64,000 nt of DNA, from contig NW_020312757.1 of the NCBI RefSeq assembly GCF_002999335.1, forward strand, positions 100,044 through 164,043, read 5' to 3'. The translations under genes and the position numbers were made by a program. This document shows, piece by piece, positions 50,001-61,300 of this stretch. Source of the DNA: Cyclospora cayetanensis (lineage: Eukaryota; Apicomplexa; Conoidasida; Eucoccidiorida; Eimeriidae). Under the pieces are notes generated by a model that did no database searches, was not told the DNA's origin, and saw nothing but the letters and a program-made list of their open reading frames with translations. Position 1 is the stretch's first letter. Each line of letters opens with the position of its first letter.

Positions 50001-51011
50001 GCAGGGCCTGCTGCGTGTGAATTTCCGCTATGACTTTAGAAGCACGAACAGATCGGCAAAACGAGAGGCACGTGCGAGCTGTCAGTGTATCGCAGAGCCT
50101 GCTTGTGCTACACTCGAAAGCGCACCCCACGTGAGGAGCAGCCTCTGTGAGAGCGTGGTAGTCAGAGATCCTGGAGTTTTTGTCTTTGAATTTTTTCTGC
50201 TCCGAAGAGTAACGAGGGAGCTTACTTGAGACTCGCGCAGACGAGGCAGGCGGTCTGGTATCTGTTCAGGCCGTTCTAGCGCCATGATACCCATGCAGTG
50301 AGGCAGCAGGAGGAACCTGCGCGCCAAGAAGTTCATTTACGTCAATGCATGCATCGAGCTGTCAGATCAGGCATCTGAGCCGGGTGCTTCTCTGACTGCA
50401 TGGAATTGCGGCGTCTCGCTGTCTCGATGATGCGAGTGAAGCTCTGTTCGGGGGTACGCGTGAGTGAGAGCTAAGACGGTTCTCTGTGGAAGCGAGCAGC
50501 CGACGGCAGCACTGGCCTCCTTGTAGAGCCGCTGAGACATCAGACTGGCGGGGAAAGCTCGAGAGTGACAGCGCGCAGCATGCAGTAGAAGAGTGCGACG
50601 AAACACTTGCCTTAGGAGGGGCGTGGAAATCTCGGCTGCCGATTCGTTCAACGATATGAGGCGCAAGTGGCCATACACCTTGTATAGTAGGAGGAAGCAA
50701 CGGTACAGGTCCAAGCTCCATCTTCCCCCCGCCGCTTGTGATTCTCCGGAGGTGGGGGTGCTGCTGCTGGTGCTGATGTCTGCGACGCTGCTAAGGGAGA
50801 ATCCTGTCTCCTCTTGCAGCTGCGAGAGAAGCTCCTGGGGTGGCTGAAAGGGTTCATCGCTGCCGGTAAAACAGTCACCGCCCCAGCCTAACGAAGAGTG
50901 CTCCTGCAGGAAGGCTTTAAGGCATGCGTCGAACAAACTCCCGAACGCTGAGCCGCTTCCCTCCACGTGGGAGTCTTCGAGTGCTCCCGTCCCTGCTGCT
51001 GGTGTTGCCAT
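47084..51011 (-). CDS. TAP42: TAP42/alpha4 (IGBP1)-like regulator of PP2A-type phosphatases
   Basis: TAP42/alpha4 binds and stabilises catalytic subunits of PP2A, PP4 and PP6 and links them to TOR signalling. The call rests on the C-terminal exons (minus). 47793-47739 carries LDLPTMSLAECADIE, the LPTM motif. 47542-47476 carries KPKVVVEFPTGEAWQA. 47306-47259 carries KEMEARKWDDWK. 47131-47084 carries DEHPKGSGNKMCNRG and a stop. Together these give the family ending W-D-D-W-K-D-x-H-P-x-G-S-G-N. The N-terminal exon (51011 to about 50500) has LYKVYGHLRLISLNESAAEI, like the LDLFSRNEDLEEI helix of alpha4. Next come 50316-50226 (PHCMGIMALERPEQIPDRLP) and 49669-49514 (YLLEYLQSLESAELLGKDEC). Exons between 49.4 and 47.8 kb were only partly resolved. 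The last three exons are tiny (67, 48 and 48 nt). The gene is divergent from the coatomer gene. Confidence 0.8.
49739..49998. repeat. Minisatellite with AT-rich spacer in a TAP42 intron
   Basis: About six copies of GTAGACGAACTGCGCAGAG, followed by ATATATACAAACACG and a variable TA run, start near 49740, 49801, 49850, 49902, 49946 and 49981. Period varies from about 35 to 60 bp because the TA run changes length. It lies in the intron between the 50.2 kb and 49.6 kb exons. Confidence 0.88.
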
Positions 51012-52326
51012 CCTGCAAAGAAATCCGACGCTGCCGCTGAAGGGTGTTGCTGCGTGTGCGAGTGGTTTTATGGGGCCGGAAGGCTCGAATCAGAGACGGT
51101 TTTTGCAGCAGCTGCTGCAAAACTGACGGTGCTACGGTGTTGCTAGAGGCGATAGTGCAAGGTCCGAACAGTGTGTTACTGCAGCACGACTGTTGAGGCA
51201 TAGACACAAGGAAGAGGCGGACGCTGCAGTTCAAAGTGGTATTTTAACTCAGTTTTTGCTGCTGTTCACGCTGCTGCTGCTGCCGACTCGGCTGCCGGCA
51301 GCCAGATACTCTGTCTATACAGCGGGCTTCCGCGGGTAGAAAGAATAACAGAAGGGCCTAAACGGCGAAGTGTTTAAAAGCAAGCTCGAATCCTCCAGCC
51401 CTTAACAAAAGAAAGAGCTTCTGCAGACAGACAGGGGTGCTGCTTGCTGCAAGAGAGTTGCTGCTACTGCTGCAGCGGCACGCCATGGACAGCAGTAGCA
51501 GCAGCAGCAGCTGCTGCTGCTGCCATACGCGCCTCCCCCAGTAGTCGCCACAGCCGCATCAGGGGATGTCTTGGCGAGTACTTTGATTTGTGGTGTATCT
51601 CAACTTCGCGGAATATCTCAGTCTGCGCTGAATAAGCGTAGCAGCAACCGCCACGGCACAAGGGTCCTTGGACGAGCGGCAGCAGCAGCAGCTGCTGCTG
51701 CAAGTCCCTTCGCAGCAACAGTCATTCGATGACAGACACCTGATTTCTTTTCATGTTCTCCTTTCCCATAACACGTGAAAAGCCGCAACTGCAGTTGTCG
51801 CTGCTCCTGCTCTTGCTGCTATGATTGCTGCTGCAACCCGCGAGTGAGGACACGGTCGCTGCAGCAGACACACCTGCCGGATTTCTGTGGCTGTCTATAC
51901 ACCTCAATGAGCCCGCAGCGCGTTGCTGCCACAGAAATAGCACGAGCTGAGAGATGCCTTTGCGGCTGGCGCAGGAGTTAGCGCAGCGGTAATTCAGCGG
52001 CCACACGGAAAGCTGCAACGCCACCTGTGTGTCAACGCAACAGGCTCTCTCTCTCTCTCTCTCTCTTTGGGGTGGGCGGAACAAACTCCAATAAACGCGT
52101 CCATCCGCCCCCTCAGCGAGTTGGTGGTGCCGAAGAGTGGATGCGGCACCACTCCGCCGTCTCACAGTACACCGTAGGACCGGCAGTATACATTCAGTCC
52201 CGACTAGGAGTTGCGGCAACAGCACGATCTAGATCAGCGGCAACAGCAAGACCAACATCAACAGCAGCATTTGGCTGTGTGCTCTCCACCCGTGTGTGAG
52301 GCTGCTCTCTGTATCCAGCGAGGAGA
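51012..52326. promoter_or_regulatory. Divergent intergenic region between TAP42 and coatomer beta-prime
   Basis: These 1.3 kb must hold both promoters. They contain several CAG/CTG clusters (51440-51520, 51675-51720, 51780-51840) and a CT run at 52045-52068, about 260 bp upstream of the coatomer ATG. No canonical core element is recognisable by eye, and assignment as promoter is by position only. Confidence 0.5.
52045..52069 (+). repeat. (CT)n microsatellite upstream of the coatomer gene
   Basis: A near-perfect run of about 12 CT dinucleotides ending in TTTGGGG lies in the probable 5' UTR or promoter of the coatomer beta-prime gene. Confidence 0.85.
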
Positions 52327-55300
52327 ATGGCACTGGGATCGCGTTTGACACGTCATTTTTTTGCTCGTTCCGAGCGTGTGAAGGGCGTTGATCTGCATCC
52401 CTCAGAGCCTTTGCTGGTGTGTGCACTTTACGACGGCCACTTGAAGGTGTACAATTATTCCTCCTTGCAGCTTCTTGCAGAGTTGGATGCCTCGCCGTTG
52501 CCGCTGCGGACGGCGGCATTTATTCCTCGGCGAGACTGGGTAGCTTGCGCAGGAGACGACTGCACGATCCGCTGTTTCTCACTGAACACCCAAGAGAAGC
52601 TGCACGAATTACCGAATGCGCACAAGGATTACATTCGCCACCTCGCTGTCCATCCGTCGAAAGGTCTTGCTTTGTCTAGCAGCGATGACATGACAGTGAG
52701 GCTTCTGCGTGGAAGGGGGGGATACGACACCAGGGGGGAAGGAAGGGGGGATAAGATGCACCAGCGTCTTCTCTTGTGGAGAGCGAATGAGGCTCTGTGC
52801 TTGCGAAGGGGCTGATGAGACAGGGATGGACAGGGAAGGGGGAAGGGATTGGAGGCGGAATGCTGCTTCGTCGTACCCTTGAATGCTTCCAGGCTCACCA
52901 TGTATGACTCCTCAGATAAAGCTGTGGGATGTAGACGAGAACTGGAGTCGCCTCTGCTCCTTCGAAGGGCATGCGCATTATGTCATGCAAACGGCATGGA
53001 GTCCAAGAGATCTCACACTCTTTGCCTCGTGCTCTCTAGACCGGTTAGCTGAGAGCTGCTTCTTTGCATCCCCCAAATGACATGGAAATCCCCTTCTCCC
53101 GTGTTAGACAGAGAGGGGTTCCGCCACCAGCGGAGTCAGCGCACACTTCGCACGCAGCAGCAGAGTGCAGCGTACAGTTTGATGGCGAGGCAGGTGTTGT
53201 TTTTTCTTCTAGCGTAGGATTATGATGAGGAGGACAGGAGCAGGAGCAGGCTGTGAATGTGTATGTGTGTATGTGTGTGTGTGGCGGTGTTGTTTATAGA
53301 TCCATTCGCGTGTGGGGGATTGGATCAGTGGTGGGAGCTGGAAAGGCTTCCTCGGGGGGGGGCGGCAGCAGCACTGCAGTGGTCACGAATGCTCATTTCT
53401 CCCTCTTAGGCCATGAGCGGGGTGTGAATGCGATTGCATACTCAACCTCGTGAGCGCGATTTCTTTCCAGAGCACCTAGCCTCAGTGCTGTAGTACCTAC
53501 AGCAAACCCCGTAGCCGCGCGTCAGCGTCTGCGTCTCTCTCTACCCTGGATAGCGCTCTCGCACGCTGTGTCTTTAATGCAACTCCTCGAGCAGGCAGAG
53601 GGAGAGAAGGAGGAAACGGAAGGAAGGGCCTCAAATTCTCCCAAGATGCTGGCAGGCGTGCTAGAAAATATGCCAAATAAGGATTTTCCGGTTATTGCGT
53701 TTCTTTGCGTGATAGGGGAGAAAGGCCATACTTAGTTTCGGGAGCTGATGATGCAACAGTTCGCGTGTGGGACTATCAGACGAAGCAGTGTATTCAGGTG
53801 CTTTGCAATTCGTTTTGCTTTCTCTGAGCGTCTCGGCGCCCTCTCTTTGTTTCCCTTCGTTAGGAGTCTTCTTCCCGCATTCTCTGTGACAGAGCACGTG
53901 GCGGGGTGTTTCCAGGAACCCCCACCTCCTCGTCTGCAAGGGGTCGTTTATTTCTCTTGCTTTACTCTTCATCTCTCGCTCTCTCCACTCTCTCACTAGT
54001 ACTCTGTCTCTTTACTCTCTGTATCCCTCTGTTTCTCTCTGTTTCTCTACTCTCTGTCTCTGTATCTCTCTTTACTCCTTATCTCTCTCCCCCTCCCTCT
54101 CTCTCTTTACTCTCTCTCTCTCTCTATATATATGTATATCTCTTTACTCTCTGTATCTCTCTCTCTCTTTGCTCTGTGTATCTCTCTGTTTCTCTACTCT
54201 CTGTATCTCTCTCTTTCTCTACTCTCTGTCTCTGTATCTCTCTTTACTCTTTATCTCTCTCCCCTTCCCTCTCTCTCTTTATATATATATATATATGTAT
54301 ATACGTATATCTCTTTACTCTCTGTATCTCTCTCTCTCTTTGCTCTCTGTATCCCTCTCTCTCCTTGCCCTCTGTATCTCTCTCTGTCTCCCCACTGGGG
54401 AGCACAGTTTCGATATTTTGGAGCTGCATGTGCATGCGTTCTGTGGCGGTAGGTGTTGCGGGGACACAGCAAAAATGTGTGTGCAGTGCTGTACCCTTGC
54501 GGGGGGCCGCATGCGTTGCCTGTGATGTTTTCTGGTGGAGAAGACGGGAAGCTCTGTGTCTGGCATTCCTTGACGTACAAGGAAGAAGCAGGCATGGATC
54601 TTGCTCTTGATCGCATTTGGACTCTCTCTGCAAGACCTCCTGGAGGAGCAGCAGAGGGTGGTCTAGGAGGTCTTGTTGTTGCTGTTGGCAGCGATGCAGG
54701 CACCTTGGTGCTCAAGGTATGTGCGACTCAGCGAATGCATGCCAGACAGAGACACACACACACATACACGTACACATACACATACACGTACACGTACACG
54801 TACACGTACACATACACATACACGTACACATACACGTACACATACACCTAGTGAGAGTCGGGGCACTGTATTTCTGCCCTTGTTTGTCTCGAATAAAAAC
54901 GTCTCCCCCGTGCATGCGCGCCCGCTCATCCAGCCCCTCGTGAAGGCGCTTTTTAACGTTCTTTTCTCCACGATTCCTCCGATGCTCCTCCTTCTTTTGG
55001 AGCTGTTAAACTGCGAAATGCGCGCATACACTTTGCCGTGCTGCCGCCGTTGCGGGTAGCCGCGCGAACTACGCGTATGCATGCAGAGCAGCCCCCTTTC
55101 GCTGTATATACACACAGCACGGGCGACGGCAGCCCTAAACATCCATATTCAGGGGGTGCATATGCACATGCACATGCACATGCACATGCACATGCACATG
55201 CACATGCGCTGCAGATGGGCAAGGACGGAGCCGTGGTCTCCTCGCACGGGGGCAAGGCAGTCGTGGCGCGAGGATTTGAGCTGCTGCAGCTCAATTTAAA

Positions 55301-58300
55301 GCTTTTAGATGAACCTTTTGCTGACGGAGAGAAGGTGCAGTGCCCGGCAAAAGAGATTGGAAACTCAGGTTAGGATTCTCCCTTTACGGCGTTTCCCTCG
55401 AATTTCGATCAACATACTGACTCCGAGACTCAAGGCTTCCTTCCAAAGAGAGACACAACACAGCCCCACACAAAATTGCGAGCGCTCGCTCGCTCGCTCA
55501 CTCCCTCTTCGGGAACATCGTTTCTTTCTATAAGCGACTCTTTCGATATCAATGCCTTCCTTGCCCCAAGGATTCATGCATACCGGAGGCGCCATGTGCA
55601 ATCTTTCTGCAGACATCTTTCCACAAAGTCTCTCGCATCACCCAAACGGCAGATTTCTCGCAGTCATAGGCGACGGGGAATACGTCATTTACACGGCGCA
55701 GGTACTGGCTCGAGGCTGCTCTGGTGTATCGATGCTGCTTCGATACAGGCTTGATGCTGCTCTGGTGTATTGATGCTGCTTCGATACAGGCTTGATGCTG
55801 CTTTGCTGTATTGATGTTGCTTCGATACAGGCTTGATGCTGCTTTGGTGTATTGCTGCTGCTTTGGTGTATTGATGCTGCTTCGATACAGGCTTGATGCT
55901 GCTCTGGTGTATTGATGCTGCTTCGATACAGGCTTGATGCTGCTTTGCTGTATCGATGCTGCTTTGATACAGGCTTGCTGCTGCTCTGTTGTATTGCTGC
56001 TGCTTTGGTGTATTGATGCTGCTTCGATACAGGCTTGATGCTGCTTTGCTGTATCGATGCTGCTTCGATACAGGCGTGCTGCTGCTTTGCTGTATCGATG
56101 CTGCTTCGATACAGGCTTGCTGCTACTTTGGTGTATTGATGCTGCTTCGATACAGGCTTGCTGCTGCTTTGGTGTTGTTGTTTCTGCTGCTGCATTAAGA
56201 GGCTTTCCGCGGTGCATTTGGGGGCCTCTTCGATATGCCCTTCTCAAGCCCTCAGAGAGTCGCCAATTACTGAGCTTAGCTGCCTGCTGCAAGCATTTTT
56301 TCGCATGCATGATGCTCCGACAGGATGCATTTGCACGACTGCACGATGCTTGTCGTTAGATCCGTATGCAACGGGTGCAACTTCCTGCATGTTTGTCCTT
56401 ATGGGTGTCTGCATCTATATGTATGTACATGTATGATGCATCTGTTTTCAAAACTTGCCGGCCATGCATGTATGTTTCTGCATGTATGTTTCTGCATGTA
56501 TGTTTCTGCATGTATTTTTCTGCATGTATGTTTCTGCATGTATTTTTCTGCATGTATTTTTCTGCATGTATTTTTTCCTCCGTATTTTTCTGCATGTATT
56601 TTTCTGCATGTATGCTTCTGCATGTATTTTTCTGCATGTCTTTTTCTGCATGCATCTTTTTGCGTGTATTTTTCTGCATCATCCAGAGGTGTACATTTCA
56701 TGTTTTGTTCTGTGCATGCATGTGTCCAGGCGTTGCGAAGCAAAGCGTTTGGGCCTTGTGAGGCTTTCTGTTGGTCGTTGGAGAATCATTATGCCGTCCT
56801 CGAAAAGGGGAACAGGGTCAAGATCTATTGCAACTTTGAAGAGGTCAGTTGTGATGATCGCAAGCACCCCGCCAGACACGGGTGGAAGGCGAGTCGCTCG
56901 AAGGGACCGGCGTTTATCCGCAAAAATATTTTTTTTTTAGCGGGGAGGCGCTGGCCTCCATGCATGCAAATGCTGATTAGAAATGCCAGCTTCTGAGTGC
57001 AACAGGGCATATAGAGCGCTTGCTCCGTTTTCAGATTTGTGCTTCAGGCATACAACTTCACACCGCCGTTTGCAGTTGAGGAGCTGTTTGGGGGCTTCCT
57101 GTTAGGGCTGCGCAGTGACGACTCAATTTCCTTCTACGACTGGACTAGCTACAGGTAAATTGACAGTGCGTTGTTGAACTCTTTTGCATGTCGAATGAAG
57201 CCAAAGGCGTATGTGTGGGGCACATGTATCTCCGAGGGAAGGGAGGCCTAAGCGCTCGTCTGTGTGCAATCTGCGCTTACTACCCCATGCGGACTGAAGA
57301 TCGTCAGGTATGCTTGCAGCACTTGAATTGCCGTCCTATGCATTCGAACTCGGGAGAATGCGCTTGCTATCTTCTCAGGCTTATACGGAAGATCGAGGTG
57401 TTTCCTACTGCCGTGTATTGGGCACCTAACGGGATGCACGTAGCCATAGTTGCGCGCGACTCTCTTGCGGGAAGCGCAACGGCCAGCTCTGCAGGTCAGC
57501 TGTAAATTCAAGCAAAAGAATAATTCTTGACACATGGTACAGAAGACAGTGCACCAGAAGAGGGGCATGTCCTCCTTCTTCGCGCTGCTACTCTCCAGCC
57601 ACCCTCCGTCTTCTTGCCATCAAATCGCTTCTTCCGCTTCCCTATCTCATGCGCTCTCTCTACGGCCCCTTGCAACAAGACCTCAAGCTCCTCCATGAGT
57701 CTTTTTTAGAATACTTTCGTCTTGACACTTGGAGCCCTTTGATGCAGACACGCGTGTCACGCGCCTTGTCAGTCGTATCTTTCTGTCGGTCTGCTTTTAT
57801 GCGCGGGGGGAGAAGTCCAAAGAATTCAGGCTTTTCGTGCTTTGTTGCAGCTTCGGGGCACATGCGCATGCACATGCACATGCAGCAGATACAGCTGCAT
57901 GTGCATGTGCATGTGCATCTTCTACTCACGCTGTGTCGCTGCCTCTGGACTGCCGCAATTGCTGCCGTCCGTGTCGGGTTGCGTTTGTGACTGCTGCAGG
58001 GTTGGACCGTCTGTATATTCTGCGCCATGACAAGTTTGCAGTGATGGCAGCAAACACCGCACAAGCCCTTGAGGAGGAAGGCGGCATTCCAATTGCTTTC
58101 GAGCTTGTTCATCAGGTAACACCTTATCCGCGTGTTCAAATCGAGAACTGTGCAGCGGGAGATCAAGTCATCACCGGGGAGAGGGGCCATGAGGGAAGTA
58201 GATATCGATTCGAATATGTGTGTGGGCATGTATATATATACATATATATATATATATACATGCATATATATATATACATACATGTATGTACATACCTACA

Positions 58301-61300
58301 CATATACATCTATGTCCAAGTAGGTAAGCGACAGCTTACCTACTTGGAAATCTAGCCTTTAACGCGTCTCTTCCCGGTTCTCAAGCTATGAGGGCTGAAT
58401 TAATGAAGCTTTTGCATGCGTTGCTCTTCCTTTTTTATTTTTCAGGCGAACGAAAGCGTCAGCAGCGGCCTTTGGCTCTCAGACTGCTTTTTGTATATCA
58501 CGCGCAACTGCCGTCTGCGCTGTTACTGCGGGTGCCGCATCCAAACTTTGCACACGCTGGAAGCTCGCGAGTTGCGAATTCTTGCCGTCATTCCCGAGCA
58601 AAATAGGATTTTCCTTATCAGCCCAAGCCACGCCCTCTACGTCTACTCTCTGAACCAAGCCTCCATTCAGTATCAGGCAAGTCAACGCATCATCCGCAAG
58701 AGACGCAGCAACGCAAACTCCAATTGCATTCTCAAGGAGGGGGCGAGAAAGGAGGGAGGAGGGAAGCCTCTTTCGTGCCTAGAGAAAAAGATGGAGCGAA
58801 GAGGTCTCCTCAGCAGAGAAGCTGCTGCTGCCGCCGTTGCACGAGTTTCTAAGGACAGTCTCACACTTGCATTTCCACGTGATACGCATGTAGACAGCGC
58901 TCTACAATTTAGGATTAAGTGTGGGGAAGAAGGGATATGGCTTGCATGCATGATCAGGTGGCAGTAGCCAGAGGCGACTTGGAGAGTGCCAAGGCAATAT
59001 TTCCTCAGCTTCCCGTTGAAGCATATGACGAAGCGGCTAGAGCGCTGCAAGCTCACGGGTAGGGAGAAGAGTCTTGTTCTATTTTCCATGTAGCTGGCAA
59101 AGTGTAGCTACCCCTTTTTCTCCCCTGCCAGCTCCCCCGTGCGTTTACGTTGGATCTCTCTTTCTCGCGTGGTGGAGTGGACGAAAGAAATCGACAGAAA
59201 CGAATTTCTTCATCCCCAGCTCAGTTCGCACAAGGCTTTCATGCTTTCCCATGCAGCACGCATCGTCTCGTATGTATCAATTGCTATCCTCCGCTTCTAA
59301 CGCCCTGCTGCCATGTGTATGTATGTATGTGTGTGCTATGTGTGTATGTATGTATGTATGTGTGTGCTATGTGTGTATGTATTTGTACTGTATATGTGTA
59401 CTGTATGTATATATGTGTATGTGTGTGTATGTATGCATGTGTGTGGATGTGTGTTTTGCTACTCGTTCCTTAGAAGGTCGTCTTGTGCGTGTTTTTTGTT
59501 GCTTGACTGCTGCAACGCGGTGGCATGCATCGAGCTTCGGTTTTTCAAATGTTTTTGTTGCTGCTGCTGCTGCTGCTGCTGCAGCTACGCCGAAGAGGCT
59601 TTGGAAGTTGCTCGGGATGAACAACTCCGCTTCGAGCTAGCGCTTGCTATTGGAGCCCTCTCTCTGGTGAGTGACTCCTTCCATCTGCTGTCTCCTGTTT
59701 TTTGCGGTTGACGCGTGCTGCAAGTGAAGGAAGGCTCGCCTTTACCCTGCAGCTGGCTGTGCACTTGCATGCGGTCTTTAACTTTCCACACATGCAACTC
59801 TCCCTTGCGATCCTGTGGAAACTGCTGCTGCTCTCGCAGTGTGCTGAGTTGATTCGGAGCAGCACCAGCGCTCCCGCAGTGCAGAGACAGCGATGGGCTG
59901 CCGTTGGCGATGCAGCCTTGCAGAAAGGATATTTTTCTCTCGCTGCAGCAGCCTTCTGGGTAGGCAGACGTCCATACCAAACACATCTCACTTCCCTTTG
60001 AGTTCTTCCGAGAGTATTTGCACTCGTCAGCATAAAAGAAAACCGTCCTTCCTTGCGCGGCATCACCTTCGTCGAAGCCCCTTCTCCATTCCTTCTCCTT
60101 TTTTTCCTCTCCTTTTTTTCCTATCCTTTTTTCCTCCTCTTTTTCCTCTGCTTCTCCTTCTTTCTCCTCCGTTTTTTTCTTCTCCTTCTCCTTTCTCCCC
60201 TCCTTCTCCTTCTTTCTCCTGCTTTTTTTCTTCCCCTTCTCCTCCTTTTTCTCCCTCCTTTCTCCTTCATTCTCCTCCATTTTTTCCCTCTCCTTTCTTC
60301 TTCTTTCCCCTCTCCTCCTTTCTCCCCTCCTGTCTCCTTCTTTCTCCTCTCCTTCTCCTTCCTTCTCCTTTTTCCCTCTCCTTCTTCTCGTTTCTTTCCT
60401 CCTGTCTCCTTCTTTCTCCTCCGTTTTTTCCTCTCCTTTATCCTTCTTTCTCCTCCTTTTTTTCCTCTTCTTCTCCTTCTTTCTCCTCCTTTTCTTTCCT
60501 CTCCTTTCTCCTTGTTTTTCCCTCTCCTTTCTCCTTCTTTCTCCTCCTTTTCTTTCCTCTCCTTTCTCCTTCTTTCTCCTCCTTTTCTTCCTCTCCTTCT
60601 CCTTCTTTCTCCTCCTTTTTTTCTCCCTCCTTTCTCCTTCTTTCTCCTCTCCTTCTCCTTTCTCCCCTCCTGTCTCCTTATTTCTCCTTCTTTCTCCTGT
60701 CCACCTCCTCCTTTCTCCCTTCCTTTCTCCCCCCCTCCTTTCTACCCCTTCCTTTCCCCCTTCCTTTCTCCCCTCTCCTTCTCCCCCTGCAGAACTGTGT
60801 GATGACAAAGTTCATGCTGCAGCAGCAGCAGCCGCGAGAGAGGAGTGTATACATCGTTGTCTGTGCCTTGCCTTCAGGAGTGCAAGGACTATCCTAGCCT
60901 GCTGTTGATGTACAGCAGCAGCGGCGATGTGGAGCATCTTCGCCAGCTCGGTGAAGCAGCAGCTGCAGCGCGACAGCAGCAAATCGCCTTCGTGTGCTTC
61001 CTGCTCACGCATCAGCTAGGTGATTGTGTGAAGCTGCTACTGACGGCGGGTAGAGCTCCCGAGGCTGCTCTCTTTGCTCGCACGTACTGCCCCTCCGCTA
61101 TCGAAGACGTCGTGAAGGCTTGGAGAGAGGCACGAACTGACGCGGCAGAGGCGACTGCTGCTGCTGCTGCTGCTGCAACGCATACCGACACAAAGACTTC
61201 CTCCAAGACAAACAAAGAAGGCGTCGAGCAGAAACGAGTAATTCTTGCCTTTGGGAAAGTAGCACAGTTTGCTGAGCGTGCTGTGCTTTGTTTGCGGGGA

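Noticed and set aside
55549..56310. Minus-strand frame with a repeated Ser-Ile-Lys-Pro-Val-Ser-Lys-Gln-His unit
   Set aside because: It is a translation of the 41-bp minisatellite in coatomer intron 7; open frames arise from the repeat, and it is flanked by coding exons on the other strand.
56325..56996. Cys/Phe/Met-rich plus-strand frame that looks like a membrane repeat protein
   Set aside because: It comes from the 12-bp TTTCTGCATGTA satellite and runs into exon 8 in the wrong frame.
60053..60802. Long plus-strand open frame rich in Phe, Ser, Pro and Leu
   Set aside because: Stop codons need purines, so a pure pyrimidine tract is open by default. It lies between well-supported exons 15 and 16.
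59585..60808. Long minus-strand open frame rich in Lys, Glu and Arg
   Set aside because: It is the complement of the polypyrimidine tract of coatomer intron 15 plus exons 14-15 of that gene. Its composition is fully explained by the strand-pure repeat.
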